This document shows positions 36,615 to 45,776 of a DNA stretch of 64,000 nt, in pieces (within the stretch, counting starts at the first letter, position 1; every line of letters begins with the position of its first letter). Origin of the DNA: Candidatus Harpocratesius repetitus (GTDB taxonomy: Archaea; Asgardarchaeota; Lokiarchaeia; Sigyniarchaeales; Promethearchaeaceae). The stretch covers positions 3,659,450-3,723,449 of the forward strand of contig JAIZWK010000001.1 in the NCBI GenBank assembly GCA_021498095.1, read 5' to 3'. A program made the position numbers and the translations under genes. The notes beneath the pieces are model-generated. The model was not told where the DNA came from. It worked only from the letters and a program-made list of their open reading frames with translations, and searched no databases.

Positions 36615-37562
36615 TTATTCTAATGATTTTTTCAAATTTAGATAATCTGTATAAGTATCAACATCTAAAAATAAAAAATTGCTACTTTTTTGATAATTCT
36701 GTGGTAGTTTTTTGAAGGTTATTTCTATAGCTTTAAATATAGTGCCTTGTCTTAATAGATTTTGGATTCCACCAAGTAATGTTGAAAATGAAGGAGATGA
36801 ATTATTGAAAAGTGAATCTACTGTTTTTTTGGAAAGAATAACTACAGGTAAAAGAAGTGGTAAATTTTTACGATTAGGATTTTCACAAATAAAAGTTTTT
36901 CGTGTTAAAATTCTAGATACTATAGGAAACTTAAGTTTAAACTCATAAGACTTATTCAACTTATTCAATTTCTTCGATTTATTTGAGGTATTTGAGTTAT
37001 TTGATTTATTTAAACCCTTTGAGTTATTTGAGTTTATAATATCGTTTGAATCTTGAGAAAATGAATCTACTATATCTAATTCAAGGCAGAAACTCCCATA
37101 CATGTAATCAATAGGAAGATTTGCATAAAAAAGAAAATTATTGTTTGCCAATTCAGAAAAATTGTTTAAAATTTGTGACAAACAATCCCAAAAAATCGGT
37201 GAAAACCATGTATCTGCTGGAAATATAAGCAGTGATTTTATTCGATTTTGATACAAACGCATTTCTCTAAATGAAAAGAATGGCCCAGCTATAAATGAGT
37301 TTCGAGCATTAACAATGATAGGGTTTTTTTTATTGTCATTGATTTTTTGAATCCATTTAGTGATTTCTTCATAATAATAGCCTAAAACAAGATAAATATC
37401 ATTGATCGGAAGAGATCGTAAATGAGAGATAATTGCTGAAAGAGTATTTTCTTCAGTTGAATCAAGAGGCATCAAAGATTTAGGAAGTTTTGGTTCATTT
37501 TTGTCTTTTGATTCACGAAATCGTTCCCCTTTCCCAGCAGCTAAAATAACAGAATCAATCAT
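36615..37562 (-). CDS. Sugar-phosphate nucleotidyltransferase-like protein
   Basis: NTP-transferase fold. I take the ATG at 37562 (MIDSVILAAGKGERF) as the natural start; an ATG at 37577 would overlap the map stop by 10 bp. The signature VILAAGKGERFRESKDKNEPKLPKSLMPL is split by a short insertion between the Gly-rich loop and the catalytic Lys. The middle holds FPADTWFSPIFW, and the C-terminus ends in LFLDVDTYTDYLNL, like MobA- or IspD-like nucleotidyltransferases. A low-complexity Asn-Ser-Lys stretch interrupts the protein at ~170-205. Product sugar or alditol nucleotide unknown. Overlapping 3' junctions with neighbours are tight (8 bp to the GGR gene). Confidence 0.75.
   Translation of the reverse strand: MIDSVILAAGKGERFRESKDKNEPKLPKSLMPLDSTEENTLSAIISHLRSLPINDIYLVLGYYYEEITKWIQKINDNKKNPIIVNARNSFIAGPFFSFREMRLYQNRIKSLLIFPADTWFSPIFWDCLSQILNNFSELANNNFLFYANLPIDYMYGSFCLELDIVDSFSQDSNDIINSNNSKGLNKSNNSNTSNKSKKLNKLNKSYEFKLKFPIVSRILTRKTFICENPNRKNLPLLLPVVILSKKTVDSLFNNSSPSFSTLLGGIQNLLRQGTIFKAIEITFKKLPQNYQKSSNFLFLDVDTYTDYLNLKKSLE
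36951..37035 (-). repeat. Low-complexity 9-bp-like repeat coding an Asn/Ser/Lys tract
   Basis: On the coding strand, degenerate units such as AACTCAAAT, AAATCAAAT and AATAAGTTG repeat in frame and encode a ~30-residue tract of N, S and K with scattered L. It interrupts the nucleotidyltransferase. The same unit type appears inside the methyltransferase at 25073-25102, so replication slippage of a shared motif is likely. Confidence 0.7.
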
Positions 37563-37567
37563 GAGTT

Positions 37568-38527
37568 TTACTGCCATAATTTATGGTAATCAAAATCTTC
37601 CCACCAAGTGGTTGGAATTGCTCCTTCTTTCGTAATTAAGAGAGTATGCTCGTGTTGAGCCACCAAACCTTGCGCACGTTCTACGAAAACGTTATAACCC
37701 TGCAGAATTCCTTGCCGATAATATTTCAAAATAACATCATTTACTTTTTCTTCTGGAATGAAATCTACCCAGCGTGGTGAAAAGGGAAAAGCACCGAATT
37801 TTTCTTTAAACTTTTTCAATCTAATTCGTTCAATTTGGGGAAGATTCTTCTTTTTATGAATATTTTTTACTTCAAAGATTGTTATTTCCTTTCCATTACG
37901 AATTGCTCCATAACCATTTGTGCTGAATGGTTCAATGGCTATTTGATCTCCTTCTTTTAAAATATAATTCTCCAAACCTGAACCGACATTAGGTATAAAG
38001 GGAGATCCATGAAGATCCCATCGAGATACACGATGTCCTCCAAGATTGGAAACTGGAGTTAAATCTTTATATTTTTCAATTTCAACTTGAATTGCAGCAC
38101 CAATTGTTCTAATATTAACACCAGGTTTTGCAAGACTAATAGCAGTATATAATGCATCTTTTGCTGCTTTAATGAGATCTGAATAAATACCACGATCATT
38201 TCCTAAATTTATTGTAACCGCTGCATCTGCGACATACCCATCAACATGACCTCCTAAATCAATTTTCAATAAGCCATGTTCTGGAAGTACTTGCTGTTCT
38301 TTAATAACGGGAGAATAATGAGCAGCAATGTGATTAATACCTAAATTAGCTGGAAATGCAAGACCTTCAGCACCTTGAGCGAGAATATCATCTTCTAAAA
38401 CTTTTGCAAGATCACCCATATTTGTCCCCGGTCGAGCAATTTGATAGGATAATTTTAAAGCATGAGCAACTGCTTTTCCAGCCTTCATATATTTTTCAAT
38501 TATATCGGAAGTAAGTTCATATTCCAT
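37568..38527 (-). CDS. map: Methionine aminopeptidase, type 2
   Basis: Removes the initiator Met from nascent proteins. About 319 residues from the ATG at 38527; an in-frame TTG 39 bp upstream adds a weak leader. Type 2 features: SPNDVIAH-like ANLGINHIAAHYSPV, LLKIDLGGHVDGYVADAAVTI with two metal-ligand Asp, LGGHRVSRWDLHGSPFIPN with the His ligand, and the catalytic EPFSTNG. Archaeal MetAP2 is usually ~295 residues. Common archaeal neighbours of map are absent here. Confidence 0.94.
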   Translation of the reverse strand: MEYELTSDIIEKYMKAGKAVAHALKLSYQIARPGTNMGDLAKVLEDDILAQGAEGLAFPANLGINHIAAHYSPVIKEQQVLPEHGLLKIDLGGHVDGYVADAAVTINLGNDRGIYSDLIKAAKDALYTAISLAKPGVNIRTIGAAIQVEIEKYKDLTPVSNLGGHRVSRWDLHGSPFIPNVGSGLENYILKEGDQIAIEPFSTNGYGAIRNGKEITIFEVKNIHKKKNLPQIERIRLKKFKEKFGAFPFSPRWVDFIPEEKVNDVILKYYRQGILQGYNVFVERAQGLVAQHEHTLLITKEGAIPTTWWEDFDYHKLWQ

Positions 38528-38653
38528 TGATACGTCAATTGGATATATGGATGCGAAGTTATTCAAGGTTTTGATTTTTTTATATTTTTACCGCTAATGA
38601 CTTCTTTTTTGATTTTCGAGAGAATTCTTAATCAATGAGCAATTCTCTACTTT

Positions 38654-39613
38654 GTGGAAAAATCATATATTAAAGCATATCTTTATATAATTATTGCTGT
38701 TTTTCTGTGGGCAACAATAGAAATTGTCATGAAATTAATTCAGAATAATAGCAGCCCATTTTTAATGAACTTTTTTAGATTCTTTATTGGTGGATTCACA
38801 CTTTTATTCTATGCAATTACTGTAAAAAAAACAAAAAGTATCAAAAAATTCTTAATATCCCATCCAAAATATTATATTCCTGCGGCATTAATAGGATTAG
38901 CAGGTGGATTATTACTTTATTCATTTGGAACTAGTTTAACTGAAGCCTCAATGTCTGCTGCAATTATAAGTTCTAACCCAATATTAATTTCAACTTATAT
39001 GATATTTTTCAAAGGTGAATCCAAATCACCTTCTAAAATAACAGGAATTCTGCTTGGATTTATTGGAATGTTATTTATTGTAACAGAAATGCATTTTTCA
39101 GCATTTTTTAGCAACGAATATCTATTAGGAAATATGTTAGTTTTAGTAGGAACATGTTTTTGGGTCGTTGACTTAATTCTGGGTAAATTAATTATGAATA
39201 AATCTCGACTTTCCTATCAAAATCATAAAGAAAACGAAGTTTTCTCAACAAAAGGCACAGAATCACAAAAGGTTTCAAGTCTAGATTTTAATGTATTAAC
39301 ATTCTTGCTTGCATCACTTTTTATGAGTCCCTATCTTCTAGTTTCAGATGAATGGAGCGTGATTGTTTCTCAATCACTAAGTACTTGGCTAGGATTACTT
39401 TATATTGGAGTAGTCACTACAGGAATTGCCTATTTATTATTCTTTAAGGGATTAGGATCTCTTGAAGCATCGAAAGGTTCAAATCTTTTTTATTTAAAAC
39501 CAATTTTTGCTACAATTCTCGCAGTATTAGTATTGGATGAAATCCCCAGCATATATTTCTATTTAGGAATTATTTTAGAAGTGATTGCATTAATTCTTAT
39601 CTCAAAGAATTAA
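38654..39613 (+). CDS. EamA family (DMT superfamily) transporter
   Basis: A 319-residue protein with about ten hydrophobic helices in two EamA halves. The N-terminal half contains WATIEIVMKLIQNNSSPFLMNFFRFFIGG and AAIISSNPILISTYMIFF, and ends IVTE after the fifth helix. The C-terminal half contains TFLLASLFMSPYLL, GVVTTGIAYLLFFKGLGSLEASKG and LKPIFATILAVLVLDEIPS, the standard EamA ending. A soluble loop (~190-212) joins the halves. Start is GTG, with no better ATG near. Likely exports or imports a small metabolite such as an amino acid; substrate unknown. Confidence 0.88.
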   Translation: MEKSYIKAYLYIIIAVFLWATIEIVMKLIQNNSSPFLMNFFRFFIGGFTLLFYAITVKKTKSIKKFLISHPKYYIPAALIGLAGGLLLYSFGTSLTEASMSAAIISSNPILISTYMIFFKGESKSPSKITGILLGFIGMLFIVTEMHFSAFFSNEYLLGNMLVLVGTCFWVVDLILGKLIMNKSRLSYQNHKENEVFSTKGTESQKVSSLDFNVLTFLLASLFMSPYLLVSDEWSVIVSQSLSTWLGLLYIGVVTTGIAYLLFFKGLGSLEASKGSNLFYLKPIFATILAVLVLDEIPSIYFYLGIILEVIALILISKN

Positions 39614-39746
39614 GATTTTCATCATATCTTTGTTTATTTTGATCATTTGTTTTTTTGTTGTTATATGAGGAAGAACTTTTTTTTGGATCCAAAGATATTT
39701 TAGCAACATCAGAAGATTATTAGTATTTTTCTTGAGATGTAAAGGA

Positions 39747-41420
39747 ATGACCAGGAACCGACTTGAACTTCAGAAAAAAATATACAATCTTAAAAATTCA
39801 TTATTTTCTTCACTTCCAATTACCAGTTTGAATAATTTCAATGAATTCGATTTAAGCATTCCATCAAAACCTAGTTTAATTCAAAAAATTTTTCCAAACA
39901 ATGTTCTTTTTGTTTTATTATGTGCTCTTCTAATAAAGCTGATTTTTTTTATTTACAGTCTATATTGTTATCAAAATGGAATATTAGTGGCATCACAGAA
40001 TGTTTTTAATCAATTTGCAGCACATTGGTGGGATTTAGAAGGATTAAGTGATTTTGCGGGGGATTATATTCCTTGGCATACTAACTGGATGAATGGGGAA
40101 AAACTTTATACAGCTGCCTTTAAAGGAAGGTATCTTTATCCACCTCTATATTATTATTTAATTCATATTTTTGCATATTGGACCGTTTTTTCTGCCCCAA
40201 TTGTTATTTTTCTCTGTAATATTCTTACAGGATACTTTGTTTTTCGTTTAGCATTAAATTTTGGCGCAACACCGAAAGCTGCAAAAATTATGATGGTTTT
40301 ATGCCTTTTATCCCCATTTAATTTATTTTATAGCGATTTTGTTTGGCAGAATACAGGGGTAGTAACAACTTTTTTAGTAGTATCTATGTTTAATATTTCA
40401 CAAGAAAATTACAAATGGGGGATGTTCTGGTTAGGAGTTGCAATGAGTATTAAACAAGTTGCTTTCTTTTTCTATCCATTCCTTGTGATAGGAGTTGCAT
40501 ATTCACCTTCTTTTTGGAAAAGTCATTTGCAAAGAAAAGGAAAATTACGCAGAAAAGAATCAAAAATACCCCTTTTTGACTATATTAGGAATTTACCATT
40601 AAGTTCAATAATCTTTTATGGATTAATCCCAATTGAAATCTTTTTGATTGCCTCTTATCCTTACATTTTCGATGATCCTGGAAAATACATCAGCATTCTC
40701 TTTAATAATCATCGAACTTCGAATTATGAATGGGTTTATAATATTTTCTCTCAAATTGTTCCTGTCAACAGTAATTCAACTTTTATAGGATATTTTCCTG
40801 ATTTAACAATAAATCCAAAAAATAGACCTTATCAAGTCAATTACAGAACATCACTTGCTATTGCATTTGCATGGATTGGATATGTTTTAGGAATTCCTCC
40901 AAATATTACAGCAACTTTTGCTGTGATTTTCCATATGCAGTTATTTTTATATGTAATCACAATTATTTTAGGTGCTTTTTATTGGTGGTTTTTAAACCGA
41001 ACAAAATTCTCTTCAGATCAAGAATATTATTGGTTTATGTGGAATATAGGAGGACTTGCATTATTTACAGTGATTCTTTTTGCAGAAATTGGAATTTACA
41101 AGTACTACTTAGTTTCTTTAACCCCATTTTGGGCAATGTATGGAGGAATCAGCCCTTTAAATCATGAACGTTGGAAAAAAGCTCAAAAATATTCGATAAA
41201 AGAAATCATCCATGTTCCATCCAGGATACAGAATCAATTATTTGGAGGAGGATCATACTTTCACATTATTGAACAATCAATTCTACAAATTGCAATGATC
41301 CTTTTTAACAAATGGTTAGCCGTTATCTATTTCTACTTGCCTTTATATCTTTTGGGTTTAGCTTTTTTTTTGGTACAAATGTTTCGAGAAGAATTTCTAT
41401 CTATTCTGAGGAAAAAATAA
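39747..41420 (+). CDS. Multi-spanning GT-C-like glycosyltransferase
   Basis: About 557 residues from the ATG at 39747; a TTG five codons earlier is less likely. A cytosolic leader of ~55 residues precedes roughly ten hydrophobic segments. The first large outside loop has the acidic motif SDFAGDYIPWHTNW followed by LYPPLYYYLIH, as in dolichyl-phosphate-sugar-dependent GT-C enzymes (GT87, PIG-M and ALG-like). Later AMSIKQVAFFFYPFL resembles the conserved 'KQ..f...P' of these transferases. It would add a sugar from a polyprenyl carrier to lipid or protein outside the membrane. The next gene follows after one base, so the two are translated together. Confidence 0.7.
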   Translation: MTRNRLELQKKIYNLKNSLFSSLPITSLNNFNEFDLSIPSKPSLIQKIFPNNVLFVLLCALLIKLIFFIYSLYCYQNGILVASQNVFNQFAAHWWDLEGLSDFAGDYIPWHTNWMNGEKLYTAAFKGRYLYPPLYYYLIHIFAYWTVFSAPIVIFLCNILTGYFVFRLALNFGATPKAAKIMMVLCLLSPFNLFYSDFVWQNTGVVTTFLVVSMFNISQENYKWGMFWLGVAMSIKQVAFFFYPFLVIGVAYSPSFWKSHLQRKGKLRRKESKIPLFDYIRNLPLSSIIFYGLIPIEIFLIASYPYIFDDPGKYISILFNNHRTSNYEWVYNIFSQIVPVNSNSTFIGYFPDLTINPKNRPYQVNYRTSLAIAFAWIGYVLGIPPNITATFAVIFHMQLFLYVITIILGAFYWWFLNRTKFSSDQEYYWFMWNIGGLALFTVILFAEIGIYKYYLVSLTPFWAMYGGISPLNHERWKKAQKYSIKEIIHVPSRIQNQLFGGGSYFHIIEQSILQIAMILFNKWLAVIYFYLPLYLLGLAFFLVQMFREEFLSILRKK

Positions 41421-41421
41421 A

Positions 41422-42228
41422 GTGGTGGAAAGGATATACGAAAGTTCTTTAGAAAAGAGAATTTTTTATTCTTACCAGATGGATACTCCCACAAACTTTC
41501 TGAATATTATTTCGGGAAAATTTACCCGACGGCAGCTTTTACATTATATGGGTCTTTGTGCGGGATTATTTTTTGCCCTACTTTTCATTTCATGGCAATT
41601 CTATCCTAAATCGTTAAATTATTCTATTTTGACTCATACAATTTCATACTTAGGAGATTATACGCAAAATCCAAAAGGATGGTTATATTTTACATTTTCA
41701 TTTATTGTGATTGGATTATCATTTATACCCTTAATCTTTTATATTCATAGTAGAGTTGTATTGATTGAGCGATGGTGGGGTCGCTTAGGTAGTTTATTCT
41801 TAATTGAGGGGAGTATTGGAATAATAATCATTGCATTTTTTCCTGATGTTCATGGTGCCGATTTCTTTCAAGATATGACTTTAGGTAAAGCACATGTATT
41901 AATTTCTACAGTAACATTCTTGCTTTTTAGTGCAGGATTTACTATTTATGGAATTCTATTCCTTGTAAATGCTTATCCTAATATTCATCGTGGTAAACCT
42001 GATTTATATCCAAATGCCCATACTCGTTATGTCTTTATTTCTTTTGCAGTGTTTGGGATGGGCACTTTAATTACACAAATTATTTCCAATATTAGGGATT
42101 ATCCATGGCCAGGACCTGGAATATATAGTTTTCCTCTCTGGGAGTGGTTACTCTCATTTAACTTCTTTATTTCGATCTATTGGCTTGCTTTTACCCTACC
42201 TAATAAAATTCCATCAAATCAAGCGTGA
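41422..42228 (+). CDS. DUF998-like six-helix membrane protein
   Basis: A 268-residue membrane protein. GTG at 41422 lies 1 bp after the glycosyltransferase; an ATG at 41479 (MDTPTNF) is an alternative. About six helices. Recognisable family features are HTISYLGDYTQNPKGWLYFTFSFIVIG after the first helix, FFPDVHG after the fourth, and FPLWEWLL near the end. The same landmarks occur in the convergent gene at 42234, making the two paralogues. DUF998-type proteins have no agreed function. Coupling to the glycosyltransferase suggests a role in surface glycan or lipid handling. Confidence 0.65.
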   Translation: MVERIYESSLEKRIFYSYQMDTPTNFLNIISGKFTRRQLLHYMGLCAGLFFALLFISWQFYPKSLNYSILTHTISYLGDYTQNPKGWLYFTFSFIVIGLSFIPLIFYIHSRVVLIERWWGRLGSLFLIEGSIGIIIIAFFPDVHGADFFQDMTLGKAHVLISTVTFLLFSAGFTIYGILFLVNAYPNIHRGKPDLYPNAHTRYVFISFAVFGMGTLITQIISNIRDYPWPGPGIYSFPLWEWLLSFNFFISIYWLAFTLPNKIPSNQA

Positions 42229-42233
42229 AATAA

Positions 42234-42950
42234 CTATTTAATTTCTTCTTTTACATGGTTGGGAATGATAAGATATAAACTATAGATATAAAAAACATAA
42301 GAACCAAGCAAAAGCCATTCCCATAATGGAAGATACATCATAAAAAAGTAAATTCTCCAGAAATAATATAACCAATAAAAAGTAAAGGCAGTTAAAAAGC
42401 CAATCATAATCACATCAGAAACAAGATATAAACATACAAGTTGCCAAATTTTAATCCACCCCATTTTATCTTTAATACTTTTGATAAGTGTATACATATT
42501 AAAGGAAAATGCTGTGAAAAAACCAAAAAAAGCTAATCCTGCAAAAATATAATGGATTAAACCAGAATCTTCTGAAAAAATACCAACACCAAACACACCC
42601 AATGCGGAAAAGAGAAGGATTATAGTAAATATGTATGTAGTAATTTTAGCGATTGGACGTAATTGGCGAAAAAGAAAGAATATATAAGGAATTAACCCTA
42701 ATCCTGCAATCGACATGCTTAAACTCCAAATTGAATGACCAATCGGATTTTTTATTCTATTTCCAAGACTACTTACACTCATACGAAGAAATTGATAATG
42801 AATAGGGTATTTTAATATAGAAAATGTGTAAGAACTAAGGAGAATAACTAAAAGACAAATAAGAAGCACACCATAAGCATGCTTATGAGATTTTCCCTTT
42901 AAAAAATCAAGGATTCGTCTAAAAATAGACTTAAAATTCATATTTTTCAT
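42234..42950 (-). CDS. DUF998-like six-helix membrane protein, paralogue
   Basis: A 238-residue membrane protein with six helices after a basic leader (KGKSHKHAYG). Shared landmarks with the neighbour: SVSSLGNRIKNPIGHSIWSLSMSIAGLGLIP, a GIFSEDSG loop and YLPLWEWLLLGS near the C-terminus. It faces its paralogue tail to tail, 5 bp apart, and sits 2 bp downstream of the large vWA-protein gene on the same strand. It is therefore the last gene of the gelsolin-Roadblock-vWA transcript by position. Whether it belongs functionally is unclear. Confidence 0.62.
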   Translation of the reverse strand: MKNMNFKSIFRRILDFLKGKSHKHAYGVLLICLLVILLSSYTFSILKYPIHYQFLRMSVSSLGNRIKNPIGHSIWSLSMSIAGLGLIPYIFFLFRQLRPIAKITTYIFTIILLFSALGVFGVGIFSEDSGLIHYIFAGLAFFGFFTAFSFNMYTLIKSIKDKMGWIKIWQLVCLYLVSDVIMIGFLTAFTFYWLYYFWRIYFFMMYLPLWEWLLLGSYVFYIYSLYLIIPNHVKEEIK

Positions 42951-42952
42951 GA

Positions 42953-45259
42953 TTAATCATTGAATGTGGCAAGCTTACGATATAATGGAATAAAATCGCT
43001 AAATGAATTAATATCATAATATCTAAGTTTGTTAGAAATAAAATCAGAAACTAATTCTTTAAGTGAAATATTTCCCATTCCAAAGATATTAACTTGAATC
43101 TTATCAAATTGATAGAAATTACTAAGGATTTTTTCTAGTTCAGGAAAATCATCAGGGGTTGCATCAGTTATAATTATTAGTTTAATTGGACGAGTTGGTT
43201 CTTTTTCTCTTAGTTTTCTTATTATTTCTTCTGATTTTGGTAATATAGATTGAATATGATGAAATGTACCTGATTCTAATTCTACTTGTTCTAATAAATT
43301 GTGAATGAATGATACTAAAACAGATGTACTGTAAATATTTGAATTTAACCAATCATCTTGATTAATTGTACTAATTATTTCTTCATGATCTTTGAAAACT
43401 ACGATAGAAATATGTTCTTCAATTTTTCGTGAGATTTTTTCAATAATATACAAAAATATGAAAAATAGAGCAGTATTAAGCCGTGAAATATGCGATCTTG
43501 CAGAAATCATCGGAAATGGAGATTCTATTGAAAGTTGTGAAAGAAAATTCTCTACTTTCCGCACTTCTTTATACTCCTTATTCACTTCAACATCACGAGC
43601 TAACATACTTCGTGTTAAATCAAAGAGAATAAGAGTATCAACTGGAACTAAGCCCTCTATTGATATTTCAATTTCTGAATTCGCAGAAATCTTTCCTATT
43701 TCTTGAGGACCTAAAGCTGGTGAACACGATTTAAATTTAAAAATCGAATCAAAATCTGGGTGCTTTACTTGCATCCGTGGAAATATAAAATAATTCAGAA
43801 AAAAGATTCTAATACTTTCTTTTCGATTTTGAATATTTGTTGTAATTTTATTATAACTTTCTGACGAATTAGGATTGATTTTTGCTAATAAATATAATTT
43901 TTTAATATTAACAACATTTTTTGGTCGTTTTTGAATTGAGAGTAGATCTTTATTGTTAAAATCAAACCATAGAATGTTAGGATCTATTTCAATTCTTTCA
44001 TTAGATATTGTAAAATCTGTTTGAACCTTTGCATATGTCGTAAGATTAGTATTGGATTTACTAATTCCCACAATATCGCCCAGTTTTACACCCAAGGCGT
44101 TAGCATTCCGAAAGTTTATCTTTACTTTTCCTATTAACTCATGATTAAAAATTGGTTTAAAAGTAAGTTCTCTTACTTTAATAATCGGTGGTTCCATTGA
44201 AAAAACAACCAGTTTCGGAACTAGAACTTCAGCAATCTGATTCTCTTGGAACATTTCTTTATCCATTATAATTGTCTCAACTTCAATTTTACTTATTTCT
44301 ATAGTTGCCATTCCTTGCCTTCTTGATATTGGATCTTCCCAACCAAGAAAAGCACCCGGAAATAGAGAAAGACGATTTGCTAATTCTTGTGAGATTAAAA
44401 TATTTCCATTTAAATCTCGATCAACAATTTTACATCGAACTATTTGAGAATTAGGAATAATTAAATGCAGCTGTTCTACAGAAATTTTATTTGGATAATT
44501 TTCAAGATTTATTGAATCTTTTTCTTTATATTTAACTAATTCATTCGATTCTATTGTAAATTCTACATTTTGGTTCTTAATAGTAGATGTCGCAATAAAA
44601 TCGTCAGCTAATGAGTCTGTCTTAATTTCAGATATATTACGATTCTCTTTGATATTCTCAGAATGTATCTCTTTATTTATTCCCTTATAATATTCTTTAT
44701 TTAACACTTTATCTGGAAAAGGTTGTTCTATTTTAGAATCATCAATTTGTTTGAGTTTATTCTCTTCTGTTGTATTTTTCCCTACATTACCATATTGGTT
44801 TAATTCATTATCCATATTTTTGGAAAAAAGAGATAGATTATCAAGTGCTTTCTCGACATCTGGATGTAAAACAAGATTTTGAGATTCTTGAGCCATTTTT
44901 TGCGATAATACTTCTTCAAAAAGTTGAGTTTGACTTTTTAAATCTAATTCATCAATTTTATATTCTGAATATTCTTCCCCTGGATTGATAAATTTCGCAG
45001 CATTTTCTGCTTTAATGGTTTTATTTTGTGAAAATGGTAATGATTGAAAAAGTTTAGGTAATACAATAGTTCCTTCTGGAATCGTAGGAGATATTCTCAT
45101 AGGAACATGAAAATAATTATGCCATCGTCGATTAGTAGAAAATAATCGAATAGTTCCACCTTCGGGTAATCCTATCTTATGCGCATCTATCTCATTCATT
45201 TCACAATAAGGAAATTTATTCAATTCAAATTGAAATTTCAGACTGATCCGCATACCCAT
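42953..45259 (-). CDS. Multi-domain protein: double-psi-barrel-like modules plus von Willebrand A domain
   Basis: A 768-residue cytosolic protein (ATG at 45259; GTG one codon before). The first ~75 residues (CEMNEIDAHKIGLPEGG; IPEGTIVLP) resemble a CDC48-N/double-psi beta-barrel unit. A polar linker full of Asn, Lys and Glu follows (~85-255). Two further barrel-like units come next (~260-345; ~350-440, with FRNANALGVKLGDIVGIS). The C-terminus from ~540 is a vWA domain. MIDAS starts as FDLTRSM, with Thr in place of the first Ser of DxSxS, and the third element is IIITDATPDD. Roadblock and gelsolin genes lie directly upstream. A regulated protein-binding scaffold is the inference. Confidence 0.7.
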   Translation of the reverse strand: MGMRISLKFQFELNKFPYCEMNEIDAHKIGLPEGGTIRLFSTNRRWHNYFHVPMRISPTIPEGTIVLPKLFQSLPFSQNKTIKAENAAKFINPGEEYSEYKIDELDLKSQTQLFEEVLSQKMAQESQNLVLHPDVEKALDNLSLFSKNMDNELNQYGNVGKNTTEENKLKQIDDSKIEQPFPDKVLNKEYYKGINKEIHSENIKENRNISEIKTDSLADDFIATSTIKNQNVEFTIESNELVKYKEKDSINLENYPNKISVEQLHLIIPNSQIVRCKIVDRDLNGNILISQELANRLSLFPGAFLGWEDPISRRQGMATIEISKIEVETIIMDKEMFQENQIAEVLVPKLVVFSMEPPIIKVRELTFKPIFNHELIGKVKINFRNANALGVKLGDIVGISKSNTNLTTYAKVQTDFTISNERIEIDPNILWFDFNNKDLLSIQKRPKNVVNIKKLYLLAKINPNSSESYNKITTNIQNRKESIRIFFLNYFIFPRMQVKHPDFDSIFKFKSCSPALGPQEIGKISANSEIEISIEGLVPVDTLILFDLTRSMLARDVEVNKEYKEVRKVENFLSQLSIESPFPMISARSHISRLNTALFFIFLYIIEKISRKIEEHISIVVFKDHEEIISTINQDDWLNSNIYSTSVLVSFIHNLLEQVELESGTFHHIQSILPKSEEIIRKLREKEPTRPIKLIIITDATPDDFPELEKILSNFYQFDKIQVNIFGMGNISLKELVSDFISNKLRYYDINSFSDFIPLYRKLATFND

Positions 45260-45344
45260 CACCTAATACTTTTATAGAAATAGAGCTAAATAATATAACT
45301 CTTTTGATAATCTTCAAGAGATCAAGAGATAAAAAAGATCTGAA

Positions 45345-45734
45345 TTATTCAGATTTAGGGTACGTTTCGCTTATTTTCTGGGCATAAAACCGAAAAACAG
45401 CAACAGTTTTACCTAAATCCCGAATAGAACGGGATGCACCAATTAGAAAAAACCTCCCTGCTGCAGAAATAACCATAAAACTTTTTTTTCCTCGTAAAAC
45501 AACTTCAATAAGCTTGTTATATCCAATTTTAACTACAGAATCATTACCGCTTTGAAGAAGAACCGCGCCCATTGCACATAAGGCATCAGGATCAATTTCA
45601 TAACCAGAAACTGCAGAAAAAGCTAATCTAAGCCCTTCTTTGGTTACTAAAGCTAAAGCTTCAAGTTCAGTATTCTTAGTAATATTCGAGAGATAAGCAC
45701 TTAGTTTTTGGGCATCATCTTCATTTAATGACAT
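45345..45734 (-). CDS. Roadblock/LC7 domain protein
   Basis: A 129-residue single Roadblock/LC7 domain: helix EDDAQKLSAYLSNITKNT, strands ALALVTKEGLRLAFSAV, helix DPDALCAMGAVLLQSG, strands KLIEVVLRGKKSFMVISAAGRFFLIGAS, and a final helix. In bacteria and eukaryotes this fold forms dimers that dock onto small GTPases (MglB, Ragulator, dynein light chain). It lies 42 bp downstream of the gelsolin-domain gene and 85 bp upstream of the vWA gene, all on minus. No GTPase is in this operon; partners could be the GTPases at 34113 or 63340. Confidence 0.9.
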   Translation of the reverse strand: MSLNEDDAQKLSAYLSNITKNTELEALALVTKEGLRLAFSAVSGYEIDPDALCAMGAVLLQSGNDSVVKIGYNKLIEVVLRGKKSFMVISAAGRFFLIGASRSIRDLGKTVAVFRFYAQKISETYPKSE

Positions 45735-45776
45735 TTTTTTTCACAAATATTTTTTTTATTTATAAATTTTTCAAGA

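Noticed and set aside
36951..37035. CRISPR-like array
   Set aside because: Units are about 9 bp, degenerate and in frame inside a gene. There are no spacers of uniform length and no cas genes in the window.
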